From assembly GCA_041163745.1 (NCBI GenBank), contig JBEAQU010000064.1:31541-95540 (forward strand): 64,000 bases of DNA, in the 5' to 3' direction. Made by a program: the position numbers and the translations under genes. The DNA comes from UBA6168 sp041163745 (GTDB lineage Bacteria > Bacteroidota > Bacteroidia > Chitinophagales > Saprospiraceae). The notes beneath the pieces were generated by a model that was not told where the DNA came from, ran no database searches, and saw only the letters and a program-made list of their open reading frames with translations. Shown here piece after piece: positions 8,834 to 18,177 of this stretch. Within the stretch, counting starts at the first letter, position 1, and each line of letters begins with the position of its first letter.

Positions 8834-10102
8834 ATGTCACTGAAGAGCGTGAAGCAGGGATTGAACACCATTGGGCAGCTTGAGCGGGAATTGAATCTCA
8901 AGCAATTGCAGATCAACCGTTTGCTGAACATCACCCAGGCCATCAACAACAATGTGAAGATGTCCGGGTTGTTCGACATGTACACCTCCTTCCTGAGTTG
9001 GGAAATGGGGGTGAAGCGCATGGCACTGTACCACCAGACGGAAGGAAGATGGGAATGTGCCGCCCACATCGGGTTGGCCATGGAGCAGTTTCCGGAGGAC
9101 ATCGCCACGCAGTTGTCGCGCTTCACCAGGATGGTGACCATTACCGACAGCGACCACCCGTTCCTGCGGCTGTTCGACGTGGTCATCCCGGTCCGTCATA
9201 AGGATACCCACCTGGCATATGTTTTCATCGGCGGGTTCGGCGAGGACGAGGACATGTACAACAAAGTCCAGTTCATCACCACCATCACCAACATCATCTC
9301 CGTCGCCATCGAGAACAAGCGTCTGTTCAAGCAGCAGCTGGAACAGGAGCGCCTCCGGCGGGAGATGGAGCTGGCCAGCGAGATGCAGCAGCTCCTGATT
9401 CCCAAGTCGCTTCCGCAAAGGGCGGAGTATGAGCTGTCCGCCGTGTACCAGCCTCACCTGAACGTCGGGGGGGATTACTTCGACTTCGTGGAGCATGACA
9501 ACGGCGAGCTGACCATCTGCATCGCGGACATTGCCGGCAAGGGGGTTGCGGCAGCCCTGCTGATGTCCAATTTCCAGGCGAGTTTCCACAATCTGCTGGA
9601 GCGTCATCCGGCCGACCTCCCCGCGTTTGTCACCAGCCTGAACAAGGCGGTCCTCCGGATCACCAAAGGGGAGCGTTTCCTGACCTTTTTCGTCGCCCAA
9701 TACGACCGGCGTACCCGCCGGTTGCGGTATGTCAATGCCGGGCACAACCATCCTGTCCTTGTGGTAGGGGACCGGATCATCCGGCTGTCGGAGGGCACCA
9801 CCGTCCTGGGGGCCTTCGACGAACTGCCCTTTGTGGAGGACGGTTGCGTCACCATCGAGGGGGAGGCGCTGATCCTGTTGTTCACGGACGGACTGACGGA
9901 GTTGCGCAACGAGGCCGGTGAGTTCATCGACCAGAACATGGGTCAGCGTTTCGTCCTTGACCATTACCGTTTGTCCGCGGCGGAGTTCAACCGGCAACTC
10001 ATGCTGGAGCTCGAAAAATTCAGGGGGGAAGCCAACTTTCAGGATGATTTCACCGTTCTAACCTGTAAGCTGTTCGCTTCCGACCGCCCGGAAGCGGTCT
10101 GA
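8834..10102 (+). CDS. GAF-like sensor plus SpoIIE/RsbU-type PP2C serine phosphatase
   Basis: The protein is ~422 aa. An N-terminal helix (~1-40) leads into a GAF-like sensory region (~40-180), a coiled linker (LEQERLRREMELASEMQQ), and a C-terminal PP2C/SpoIIE phosphatase domain. Visible phosphatase motifs are YQPHLNVGGDYFDF, ICIADIAGKGVAAALLM, YVNAGHNHPVL and LFTDGLTE, which supply the metal-binding aspartates. Proteins like this dephosphorylate anti-sigma-factor antagonists in partner-switching circuits. No anti-sigma or STAS gene is next to it. ATG 8834 is preferred over the upstream GTG 8810. The TM2 gene follows after 18 bases. Confidence 0.88.
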   Translation: MSLKSVKQGLNTIGQLERELNLKQLQINRLLNITQAINNNVKMSGLFDMYTSFLSWEMGVKRMALYHQTEGRWECAAHIGLAMEQFPEDIATQLSRFTRMVTITDSDHPFLRLFDVVIPVRHKDTHLAYVFIGGFGEDEDMYNKVQFITTITNIISVAIENKRLFKQQLEQERLRREMELASEMQQLLIPKSLPQRAEYELSAVYQPHLNVGGDYFDFVEHDNGELTICIADIAGKGVAAALLMSNFQASFHNLLERHPADLPAFVTSLNKAVLRITKGERFLTFFVAQYDRRTRRLRYVNAGHNHPVLVVGDRIIRLSEGTTVLGAFDELPFVEDGCVTIEGEALILLFTDGLTELRNEAGEFIDQNMGQRFVLDHYRLSAAEFNRQLMLELEKFRGEANFQDDFTVLTCKLFASDRPEAV

Positions 10103-10120
10103 TTCCGTACCCTGCATGGC

Positions 10121-10780
10121 ATGAAAGACAAGTATGTGGCCGGTCTGTTGGCCCTGTTCCTGGGCTGGTTTGGTCTCCATCGGTTCTACCTCGGTCAGGT
10201 GGGACGAGGTTTGCTGTATCTCTTTTTCTGTTGGTTTCCGTTGGTCTGGGTCATATCCCTGGTCGACGCCATCCTGTTGTTCTCCATGGATGACCGGATG
10301 TTCCACCGACGGTATTCACGGGTCGACCCGCCGCCGGCCGCCGCCGGCGGGAACCCTCACCGGCAAAACGGAATCGCCAGGTTCAGAAATCACGATTATG
10401 CGGAGGCGATCGAGGATTTCAGACGCGCCCTGGCATCGGATCCGAATGATGTCGCCACCCATTTCAACATAGCCTGTGCCTATTCCCTGACGGAACAGGC
10501 GGAGCTGGCGTTCCATCACCTGGATTGTGCGGTGGGCCTGGGCTGGAACGGGGCGCAGCGTATCCGGGAGCATCGTGCCCTGGCCTTCCTCCGGGCGCAG
10601 GAGCGGTATCCGCAGTTCGAGCGGAACGGGTTCAGCTTGTCCGTACCTTCCGCTACGGCGGGATTGCCCGCCGGTGGGGCCGACCTGCTGGCGCAGATCG
10701 GAGCCTTGCGGAAATTGCGGGAGGAAGGGGTGTTGACGGCGGAGGAATTCGAGCGCCAGAAAAGGAAGTTGCTTGCCTGA
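10121..10780 (+). CDS. TM2-domain membrane protein with TPR-like middle and SHOCT tail
   Basis: This 219-aa protein starts with a TM2 domain: two membrane segments separated by a turn (LLALFLGWFGLHRFYLGQ, then LLYLFFCWFPLVWVISLVDA). Residues ~85-150 look like one or two tetratricopeptide repeats (YAEAIEDFRRALASDPND, THFNIACAYSLTEQ). The last ~30 residues are a SHOCT motif (LRKLREEGVLTAEEFERQK). Each part is common, and the combination suggests a small membrane protein with a cytosolic protein-binding tail. It follows the phosphatase gene closely and is likely co-transcribed. The function is unknown. Confidence 0.85.
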   Translation: MKDKYVAGLLALFLGWFGLHRFYLGQVGRGLLYLFFCWFPLVWVISLVDAILLFSMDDRMFHRRYSRVDPPPAAAGGNPHRQNGIARFRNHDYAEAIEDFRRALASDPNDVATHFNIACAYSLTEQAELAFHHLDCAVGLGWNGAQRIREHRALAFLRAQERYPQFERNGFSLSVPSATAGLPAGGADLLAQIGALRKLREEGVLTAEEFERQKRKLLA

Positions 10781-10880
10781 GCCCGCGGTGATGTGGCGTC
10801 GGCGTACGGAATGGCGGGAAATGTCCGGCAGGTCAGGGAAATTTAGTGGGAACGTCCTGTCGCAATATTTTGTTTGGCTG

Positions 10881-10888
10881 TATATTTG
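10881..10888 (+). promoter_or_regulatory. Bacteroidota-type -7 box (TATATTTG)
   Basis: An exact match to TANNTTTG, 71 bases before the ATG of the CBS gene at 10960 and inside a local AT-rich stretch. A clear -33 TTTG at the usual distance is not seen, so the call rests on the -7 box and its position. Confidence 0.45.
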
Positions 10889-10959
10889 CCTGGGATACAA
10901 TATGCCAACAGGCACCGGCTAGGTTGCCTTCCATACAAAAGGGAAAACCAATCAGTTCG

Positions 10960-11619
10960 ATGATAGCGGAAAACCTGATTTCAACCGCCGTTCTGCCGTT
11001 GCGTACCTCCGACACCGGCAAATTGGCGCTGGCCTCGATGGAGCGGTTCAACGTCAGGCACCTGCCCATCGTGAACGACCGCCAGTTGTTGGGAGTCGTC
11101 TGTGAAGACGACATCCTCATCCACAATGTCCAGGATGCCGTCGGCAGCTATTCCTTGTCGCTGGACCGGGTCTTTGTCCATCAGGACGACCATGTGTACG
11201 AACTGATGCGCCTGTTGGCGGAACATCAGCTGACAATCATACCCGTTGTCAACCACGAAAGGGAATATCTCGGGATGGTATCCTTGGCGGATGTGTTGAA
11301 ATACTTCGCCCGAACGGCGGCCTTCCGCGAACCCGGCAGCATTGTGGTGCTGGAGTTTCAGCAGCGCAGCTATTCCCTGTCGGAAGTCGCCCGGCTGGTG
11401 GAGGCGGAAGGCGCTTCCCTGCTCAGTGCCTTTGTGACCTCGCATCCCGACGATTCGCTCGTGGAGGTGACCCTGAAGATCAACCGGAAGGACATCCAGT
11501 CGATCATCCATGCATTCAACCGCTTCGGCTATGTCATCAAGGCCTCCTTCCACGGGGACGAACAACTGGAATCCCTGCAGGACCGCCTGGATGCGCTCCT
11601 GAGTTATCTCAACGTCTGA
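10960..11619 (+). CDS. CBS-pair protein with ACT-like C-terminus
   Basis: The 219-aa product has two CBS motifs (~5-125; MERFNVRHLPIVNDRQLLGVV and HQLTIIPVVNHEREYLGMVSL), followed by a ~90-residue domain with an ACT-like pattern (IVVLEFQQRSYSLSEVARLV ... LVEVTLKINRKDIQSIIHAF). CBS pairs bind adenosyl ligands and ACT domains bind small metabolites, so this is probably a ligand-responsive regulator with an unknown partner. I start at ATG 10960 (MIAENLIS), because the upstream in-frame extension lies over the promoter and has no domain match. The histidine kinase gene follows after ~70 bases. Confidence 0.85.
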   Translation: MIAENLISTAVLPLRTSDTGKLALASMERFNVRHLPIVNDRQLLGVVCEDDILIHNVQDAVGSYSLSLDRVFVHQDDHVYELMRLLAEHQLTIIPVVNHEREYLGMVSLADVLKYFARTAAFREPGSIVVLEFQQRSYSLSEVARLVEAEGASLLSAFVTSHPDDSLVEVTLKINRKDIQSIIHAFNRFGYVIKASFHGDEQLESLQDRLDALLSYLNV

Positions 11620-11692
11620 GGCCGGAGCGCCGGTTCAACGGCCTCTTCCCCATCCGTCCGGGCTCCTTCTTCCGCTCCCCCATCGGTGCATC

Positions 11693-12874
11693 ATGGATAT
11701 TTACAAGCAAAAATCGAGGTGGAAATTGTACCTGGCCGTCGCCGGGATCCTGATCATCACCATCTCGATGGTGTACACCCGCTATCTGGCCGGGCTGCTG
11801 GCGGCGGAGGAGGTCAAACGGGTGTCCCAGTTGAAACTGGCGGTGGAAACCCTGTCCATCGGCACGGAAGACATCGATGCCTATCAGTGCGACGTTCGGC
11901 TGCAGATGGAGTTGTTGGAATCCAACACCACCATCCCCGTCCTGTGGGTGGATGAGAACTACGCGCCACTGGATGCGCGGAACTACGGGCCGGAAAAGGA
12001 CACAAGCCAGGTGTTCCGGCAGGAACGGCTGAAAAGCTACCTCTCGGCCGGGAAGATGCCGATCGAGGTGTTCTCTCCGTTCGGTACCCAGTTCCTGTTC
12101 TACGAGCATTCCTTCATCCTCAAGTTGCTGCAGTATTATCCGGTGATCCAGCTGGTCCTGATCGCCGCTTTCATCGGTTTCGGATACCTGGGCTTCAGCA
12201 CGGCCCGCAAGGCGGAGCAAAACCGCGTATGGGCCGGCATGGCGAAGGAGACCGCCCACCAGCTTGGCACGCCGATTTCCGGCATGCTGGCCTGGGTCGA
12301 ACACCTTCGTCACCTGCGCGCGTCGGATGCGGAGGTGTCCGAGATCCTCGACGAGCTCTCGAATGACATCCGGCGCCTGGAACTCATCGCCGACCGTTTT
12401 TCCAAAATCGGTTCCGCCCCGGAGCTGGAGGTGGTCAACCTGTATGAGGAGCTGGAAAGCTGCCGGGCCTACATGCAACGACGGGCTCCCCGCAAGGTGT
12501 TCTTCGACTTTCCGGATGCGGCGACCGCCGACCCCCTGCAGGTCCGCATCAACCGCCACCTGTTCGACTGGGTCGTGGAAAACCTGCTGCGCAATGCCCT
12601 GGATGCCATGGAGGGCGGGAAAGGCCGTATCACCGCCATGGTCCGGGCGGATGAGAAGTTCGCCTATCTCGATATCTCGGATACCGGCAAGGGGATTCTC
12701 CCCGCCCATTTCAAGACGGTTTTCCAGCCGGGATACACGACGAAGAAAAGAGGATGGGGGCTGGGGCTTTCCCTTGCCAAACGCATCGTGGAGGAGTATC
12801 ACAAAGGGAAGATCTATGTGAAGCGTTCCGCTCCCGAGGAGGGTACCACCTTCACCATCCAACTCCCCCGCTGA
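11693..12874 (+). CDS. Membrane sensor histidine kinase
   Basis: This 393-aa protein has one membrane helix at ~10-35 and a ~110-residue extracytoplasmic region. A second helix follows at ~145-170 (VIQLVLIAAFIGFGYLGF). The kinase core has H189 in KETAHQLGTP (phosphoacceptor), N box NLLRNALDAM, G1 DISDTGKGI, and G2 GWGLGLSLAKRI. There is no HAMP domain and no adjacent response regulator, so its partner must lie elsewhere. The unusual HQLGTPISG H box, with QLG rather than EIR, is common in Bacteroidota kinases of this type (from memory). Confidence 0.9.
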   Translation: MDIYKQKSRWKLYLAVAGILIITISMVYTRYLAGLLAAEEVKRVSQLKLAVETLSIGTEDIDAYQCDVRLQMELLESNTTIPVLWVDENYAPLDARNYGPEKDTSQVFRQERLKSYLSAGKMPIEVFSPFGTQFLFYEHSFILKLLQYYPVIQLVLIAAFIGFGYLGFSTARKAEQNRVWAGMAKETAHQLGTPISGMLAWVEHLRHLRASDAEVSEILDELSNDIRRLELIADRFSKIGSAPELEVVNLYEELESCRAYMQRRAPRKVFFDFPDAATADPLQVRINRHLFDWVVENLLRNALDAMEGGKGRITAMVRADEKFAYLDISDTGKGILPAHFKTVFQPGYTTKKRGWGLGLSLAKRIVEEYHKGKIYVKRSAPEEGTTFTIQLPR

Positions 12875-12898
12875 CCTTCCGGCAGCGCCGGCGTCCGG

Positions 12899-13489
12899 TT
12901 ACAAACCGGGAATCTCTTCGAGCGACGTTTCCAACCGGACCCGCACGGCGTTGTTGACCAAGGCGAACAACACATACTGGGACACCAGGGAAATCAGGTC
13001 CACCACCTCGCCGGGCTGCAGCAGGGAAGCCCATGCAGCCCAAGCCTCGTCCCGGATGGTCCGGTGCTCGACGAGCTCGTCCGTCAGCCGCAGCAAGGCG
13101 TTTTCCCGCGGGGAGAAGGGGTGGGGTATTTCCTTGCTTTTCACGGCCGTCAGTTCCTCCTCCGTGACACCGAACTCCCGGGCCACCGGCACATGGTGTT
13201 TCCAGACATAGGGGCAGTTGTAAAGAAATCCCATCCGCAGGATGACCAGTTCCTGTTCCCGGACGCTATAGGCCATTTCGAGCTTGGAGGTGACCCAGTA
13301 ATCCAGGAAAGGCCCCATGGTGCGGGGATTGTGCATCAAGGTCCCCAGCACATGCACCGGCGCGTATTTCCCTTTGAGCCCTTCCCCAGGAATCCGGGCG
13401 AGGGTCGCCAACCAGTCTGCCTGCATGGCTTCCATGGGTTGCGGGTCGATTCGCGGTACGTTGTCGGAAGGTTCGGTTGTTTCTTTCAT
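12899..13489 (-). CDS. Carboxymuconolactone decarboxylase / AhpD-like protein
   Basis: A 196-aa all-helical protein of the CMD/AhpD family. The core runs from LEMAYSVREQELVILRMGF through NCPYVWKHH to the C-terminal helices. Classical AhpD members have a CxxC redox pair followed by His. Here only the first Cys is present and the second position is Val (CPYV), so peroxidase-type thiol chemistry looks impaired and a decarboxylase or other role is possible. It lies 36 bases downstream of the aldehyde dehydrogenase gene on the same strand, probably one operon. Confidence 0.85.
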   Translation of the reverse strand: MKETTEPSDNVPRIDPQPMEAMQADWLATLARIPGEGLKGKYAPVHVLGTLMHNPRTMGPFLDYWVTSKLEMAYSVREQELVILRMGFLYNCPYVWKHHVPVAREFGVTEEELTAVKSKEIPHPFSPRENALLRLTDELVEHRTIRDEAWAAWASLLQPGEVVDLISLVSQYVLFALVNNAVRVRLETSLEEIPGL

Positions 13490-13525
13490 TTCGGATATTT
13501 TATCAAACGGAATGGTTGCGTCGGG

Positions 13526-14896
13526 TCAGCCTGCTGCGTCGGGGCGGCTCAGTTCCACGGTCAGCCAACGGCGTCCGGTCCGGACCTGATAGTCGCCCGC
13601 CGCCGGTTCCCAGATGAAACCGGACCGGCGGAAGCCGCCGTCGACGAAGCGGGAGGCCAAGGTTTCCGGACATACGCCGGTGGCGTTCCAGTACCAGTTC
13701 CGGTGGTGTTGGCGGAGGTATGCGTCCAATGCCGGGTCGTATCCCCCGAAGACGGCGGCGTTGAGTCCGTACCGGGTGGCATCCAGGGCGGGCATCAGGG
13801 TACGGGTGTCGTGGAAGGTCAGGATCGGAAAAACCGGACCGAAATTCTCTTGGGAGACGATGTCCATGGTGGAGGTGCAGCCGGACAGGACGGCAGGTTG
13901 GCAGATGGGCAGGCCGGATTCCTTCTCCTGGCGGAAGGTCCCGCCACATACGATCTTGGCGCCTGCTCGGACGGCCGCCTGCAATTGCTGCTCCAGGCGT
14001 TGCCGGACGACCGGCGATTGGATCGGTCCGATGTCCGTGTCGGGATGGTGGGCAGGACCGGCCCGCAGGCTGCGCAGCCGCTCCGCCAGCAGTTCGACGA
14101 AGGCCGGCGCGACCGACTGGTGGACGAAAAATCGCTCCAGGGCGGAGCAGGATTGTCCGCCGTTGTTCAGCCCCGCCCGTACCGCCGCATCGACGGCCTT
14201 CTGCAGTTGCGCATCCGGCAACACAATCATGGGGTCGTTGCCGGGTCCTTCGAAAATGATCTTTTTTCCGTAGGTACGGGCCATCGGTCGGTAGGTGTCG
14301 ATCCAGGCGTCGTCCCCATAGATGACAACGGCCTCCACGGTGGGGTCCTTCAGGCATTGGCGCAGGAAGGATGCGCTGGAAGGAGCGTTTCGCACCACCC
14401 GGGTGCCAGGCAGCTGCCGCTCGAGAAGATCGGCATATATCGGTAGGGTACGTGCCAACTGGCGGGGGAAATAGACCCAGGTTTCGTTTCCCATGAGAAA
14501 GGAACCGGCGATGGCTTTGACCAGGGTCAGGGCCAGGCTGTTCTTGGGGACGAAAACGACGACCCTCCCCAAGGGCTTCCGACCGCTGAGGAGCGCGGTT
14601 TCTTCTTCCGGCCGGTCCATGCGGAGCATCGCCACGGGGGTTTCCAGTTCCCGGCGCCTTACATCCTGATTGGTGAAAAGGGTGTCCCGGACATAAGCTT
14701 CCAGAAAGGGTGCGCGGAAGGCGTCCCGCTCCATATGATTGGCCAGCATGGCCAATTGGTATCGGCGGTCCTGCCATCGTGACGGCAGGTGGGTGGCGAA
14801 CATCATGTCGGTTGGTCGGTACGTCGGTCTTCCGGGGCTCCGGCTCATCGATCGTTTGCCGGTGGATGAGCCGGAACCCCGGGCCTTACTTTTCAT
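13526..14896 (-). CDS. Aldehyde dehydrogenase family protein
   Basis: The 456-aa product shows the ALDH fold. The catalytic Cys is in NNGGQSCSALERF and the general-base Glu in IIFEGPGNDPMIVL, in a variant of the usual ELGGKNP context. Cofactor and C-terminal motifs include SQENFGPVFPILTF and YGLNAAVFG. It would oxidise an aldehyde to an acid using NAD(P)+; the substrate is unknown. I start at ATG 14896 (MKSKARGSG) rather than the track-length ORF from 14959. The AhpD-like gene lies just downstream, so the pair may serve one catabolic or detoxifying step. Confidence 0.85.
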   Translation of the reverse strand: MKSKARGSGSSTGKRSMSRSPGRPTYRPTDMMFATHLPSRWQDRRYQLAMLANHMERDAFRAPFLEAYVRDTLFTNQDVRRRELETPVAMLRMDRPEEETALLSGRKPLGRVVVFVPKNSLALTLVKAIAGSFLMGNETWVYFPRQLARTLPIYADLLERQLPGTRVVRNAPSSASFLRQCLKDPTVEAVVIYGDDAWIDTYRPMARTYGKKIIFEGPGNDPMIVLPDAQLQKAVDAAVRAGLNNGGQSCSALERFFVHQSVAPAFVELLAERLRSLRAGPAHHPDTDIGPIQSPVVRQRLEQQLQAAVRAGAKIVCGGTFRQEKESGLPICQPAVLSGCTSTMDIVSQENFGPVFPILTFHDTRTLMPALDATRYGLNAAVFGGYDPALDAYLRQHHRNWYWNATGVCPETLASRFVDGGFRRSGFIWEPAAGDYQVRTGRRWLTVELSRPDAAG

Positions 14897-14963
14897 TGTC
14901 GCAAGGTAATGCTTTATTCCCGGAATTACGAATGCCATGCATAGGGAAGCCGGCGGCAATCCG

Positions 14964-17036
14964 TCAGTGACCGTGTGTGACTACGACCGGGATGGTATGT
15001 CGGACGATGCCGTCCTGCAGGACAATCCAGTAGGTGCCGGAGGGTAAGTCCGCGGTGGACAACTGGATGCCCTTGTCTTGTCCGCCGGGTAGCGGGCGGA
15101 GGAAACAGGCCTTGCCGGTGCGATCCCATACCCGGATGTCCAGGCCGGTATACGGGGCGACCGCTCCTCCGGCCGGGTTGGTCCGCAGGGTCACCTGGTC
15201 GTCCGCCGGGTTCGGAAACGCTTGCCACACGCCGGTGACCGGCATTTCCTCCTGGGTCCGTACGGTACCGACATGGATGGACAGGACATGGTCCTCGCTG
15301 GCTTCCGTCCCGTCGGAGACGGAGAAGACAAAGCTGGTGTAGGGCGAGCCCTGTTCGTTGTTGACCGGGGTGAACGTGAGCAGGGAAAGATCCTGGACAG
15401 GAATGTCCTGTCCGTCGGATACGGGCACCGTTCCGAGCCGGAGTTCGCCCTTGTCCACCGTGGACACGACGCGGACCGATTGGAGGGCGTCGCCGTCGAC
15501 ATCCGAGAAGGGGAAGTCTGCGGAGGAGAATCCGTAGGTTCCGTTGGCCGGCAAGTTGACGGTGGCATCCTGGGAGCTCGGGGCGTCATTGACCGGCAGG
15601 ACGTTCAGCTGCATGACATAGGGTTCGGCGCTCCAGGCATTGCCGTCGCTGACCCGGAAGAGGAAACTGGCGTAAGGGCTTCCGGATTCGTCCGCCGCCG
15701 GCTGGAAGGTCAGCAGACCGATGTCAGCGGCAGGAATTTCCTGTTGGCCGGAGACGGGGGTGCCGTCCAGCAACAGCTGCCCGTTCAAAGGTAGGTTGGG
15801 TTGTATCTCGACGGCGGTCAGCACATCGCCCGGGTTGATGTCGGCAAATGGGAAATCTACCGGCTGGAAGGTATGGATGCCGTCCTCCGGCAAGCTGACC
15901 TGGGCATTGGCTGCGGTAGGTGGCTGCTGGACGACAGGCGAGGTGTTTTCGAAGAAGAAGAGGGTATTGTTGTAATAGTCATGCATCAGGATGTCGGTAT
16001 CCCCGTCGGCGTCGATATCGGTGCCGTTCGGGATGGCGATGAGGAAGTCGTTGCTGCTGATACCGAAAGGGGAGCCGAGGGCGCTGGCGAAGGCCGGTGC
16101 GGAGGCGCTGCCGGTATTTTCCTGAAAAAAGATGCCGCTGTCGTAAAATGTGGTGGCGAGGAGATCGAGGTCCCCGTCTCCATCCAGGTCCGCGAAGCAG
16201 GGGAACACGATGGCGGCGGCCGGTACGGCGATGCCGAAGGGGTTGTTGAGGGCGGCGGCGAAGGCGGGTGCGTCGGCTGTTCCGATGTTTTCGAAAAATT
16301 GGATGGCACCGTAGTCGCCACCGGTCAGGAGGTCCGCATCCCCGTCGTTGTCAAGGTCCGCCAGGAAGGGTACGACGATCTGGCCGACGGGTGCCAGTCC
16401 GAAAGGATTGGATAGGGCCAGGCCGAAGGACGGATTGGCAGGGGTTCCGGTGTTTTCGAAATAATAGAGGCCGTCCCCGTAGTAATTGCCTACCAGCAGG
16501 TCGAGGTCACCGTCGCCGTCCAGGTCAGCGAAGCTGGGGTTGGTGAGGTAGCCGGGGGGCATGATGCCGAAGGGATTGATTTCGGCGGCGTCTCCGGCGA
16601 AGGCGGGCACCTGTGGTGTGCCCTGGTTTTCGTAGAACACGACCTCATGGCTGTAGGTGTCGTAACTGTACCGGACGGTGAAGAGATCCTGGTCTCCGTC
16701 CGCGTCGATGTCTGCAAAGTTGGGGAAGCCTGGCAATTCCCCGGGAGGCAATCCGAACGGGCCTACGACCGGCGGGGCGAAGGTCTGGGCCTGTGCACCG
16801 GTAGGCAGCAGGAGGCCCGCATATAGTGCGATGCCGGCCAATGCACGGCGGAAGGAACTTTCCGGCATCCGGTGCCGGAGGGCGCGTAAGCGGCGGCGCC
16901 ATTTCGCCAGGAGCTGCCGTCGATCGGCCGGTGCCAGGGCCTGCATGGCGCCGGTCCGGACCATACGGGTGATGCGTTTGGTCAGGTGACGGTAACGGCG
17001 CAGGTGCGCCGCAAAGGATTTGTTGGATGTTTTCAT
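14964..17036 (-). CDS. Secreted FG-GAP/VCBS repeat protein with probable T9SS sorting domain
   Basis: The 690-aa protein begins at ATG 17036. It opens with an unusual ~75-residue, arginine-rich leader before a hydrophobic core (AGIALYAGLLLPTGAQAQ). About five FG-GAP/VCBS-type units follow, each with DxDxDGDxD calcium-loop motifs (e.g. FADIDADGDQDLF, FADLDGDGDLDLL). Then come two cadherin-like domains (DGIHTFQPVDFPFADI and NGTYGFSSADFPFSDV). The last ~80 residues start FPNPADDQVTLR and end in a beta-rich tail, the pattern of a T9SS C-terminal sorting domain. It is probably cell-surface or secreted. The next gene (ALDH) is same-strand but functionally unrelated. Confidence 0.85.
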   Translation of the reverse strand: MKTSNKSFAAHLRRYRHLTKRITRMVRTGAMQALAPADRRQLLAKWRRRLRALRHRMPESSFRRALAGIALYAGLLLPTGAQAQTFAPPVVGPFGLPPGELPGFPNFADIDADGDQDLFTVRYSYDTYSHEVVFYENQGTPQVPAFAGDAAEINPFGIMPPGYLTNPSFADLDGDGDLDLLVGNYYGDGLYYFENTGTPANPSFGLALSNPFGLAPVGQIVVPFLADLDNDGDADLLTGGDYGAIQFFENIGTADAPAFAAALNNPFGIAVPAAAIVFPCFADLDGDGDLDLLATTFYDSGIFFQENTGSASAPAFASALGSPFGISSNDFLIAIPNGTDIDADGDTDILMHDYYNNTLFFFENTSPVVQQPPTAANAQVSLPEDGIHTFQPVDFPFADINPGDVLTAVEIQPNLPLNGQLLLDGTPVSGQQEIPAADIGLLTFQPAADESGSPYASFLFRVSDGNAWSAEPYVMQLNVLPVNDAPSSQDATVNLPANGTYGFSSADFPFSDVDGDALQSVRVVSTVDKGELRLGTVPVSDGQDIPVQDLSLLTFTPVNNEQGSPYTSFVFSVSDGTEASEDHVLSIHVGTVRTQEEMPVTGVWQAFPNPADDQVTLRTNPAGGAVAPYTGLDIRVWDRTGKACFLRPLPGGQDKGIQLSTADLPSGTYWIVLQDGIVRHTIPVVVTHGH

Positions 17037-17677
17037 ATTCCGATGTGGTTTGTGGATTGTGGGCGGTGGTTCTTCGGAATGGTCGGCCGGCGGGTGCCGA
17101 AACAAACTTATGTAAATATAACCTTTCATGCGCCTTGAGGGTATTCCGTGGGGGTACACCAAGAAAAGTTTGACAAAAGGCAGGAGGGACCTGGGAGGTC
17201 CCGACGTGCACGGGGTGAGCGCCGGGCCGGTGGCGATATTCGTTGGCCATGGGATGGATTGGTGGGGTGCCTGACTGATTCGCCGCTTCGTGGTGAGGAG
17301 GCGGAAGAATGGGGGCGGCCCCGTCGTACAGGGCCGATGTATAGCCGTTGCCTGCGGCGGCTTCCGTCCGAGGCTTCCAGGCAATCCTTCTTCTCCGAGG
17401 TTTTCCGGTGGCGTGCAAGCGGTCCCAGGAGATCCGAGATGGCATAACGGGAGTGATTTGACCATAAATCCATATTTTCTATTGAAAAGTGGGTGCTATT
17501 CAGGATAAAATGGAAATAATTTGCTTTATTGTCAAAATACATGGGTACCAGATTCATTCGGAAGCGGGAATCAGGTTGCGTATGATCCGGTGGGGGATTG
17601 CATGGATTGACTGGAAAGCGGCACCGATTTTCTGGTTGAACGATTGTCAGTACGCGTAGTTTGATTGCAGGTGGCAA
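17037..17677. other. Gene-free region upstream of the FG-GAP gene
   Basis: About 640 bases with no supported gene. 17450-17560 is locally AT-rich and may hold promoter elements of the FG-GAP gene (leftward), but no exact TANNTTTG match on the minus strand was found at a fitting distance. Repeat copy C follows directly on its right side. Confidence 0.5.
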
Positions 17678-17994
17678 CGGGCGCAAACCATATTTCGGTT
17701 CGGCTTTGAGCTGAATGGATGTGCCAGGTCGCGGGCGAAGCGGTGATGGAATGGCGGATTCGGTGGAAGCGGATTTATTTTTTTTCCGCGCGGGAAAGCT
17801 GGTACGCGAATTTTTAGAATTAGGCTGATTACAGGGATTTTTATTTTTTAATTCTTTGATAGCAAGTGGATTGGGTGTTTCGCCGCCTTTTTATGAATGG
17901 AATTTTGCTCCCCGTTTCGCAGGGAGGATTATGCGGCGCTGGGTACGGGTGTTGAAAAGAGGGAGGGGATTCCCCGCCCGAGGGGAAAGCTGGT
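17678..17994 (-). repeat. Dispersed ~315-bp intergenic repeat, copy C (minus)
   Basis: Reverse complement of the element seen at 21838-22155 (copy A) and 48909-49217 (copy B). Read on the minus strand it begins ACCAGCTTTCCCC, continues with GGGGAGCAAAATTCC and AAAAATCCCTGTAATCAGCC, then AAAATTCGCG and CCGCGACC, and ends near GTTTGCGCCCG. It has no ORF. It contains partly decayed versions of the CCCGC-GAA-GCGGG hairpin. It lies 184 bases before the Fib_succ_major gene and is inverted relative to copy A. Confidence 0.8.
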
Positions 17995-18177
17995 CTCCCA
18001 AGCATTTATGATCCGACAATTTGGTTTACGCCAGTGACAAAGGCCGGGATGCTTGTCCCGGCGATCGGTACGAAGGGGGCCAGCCAGCTGAACGATACGG
18101 TCATCCGGAAGACATGCCTTGCCTGGTGTGTCGGAAGCACCGAAATACGATTTTTTTCATCATCAAACACAAACAAG

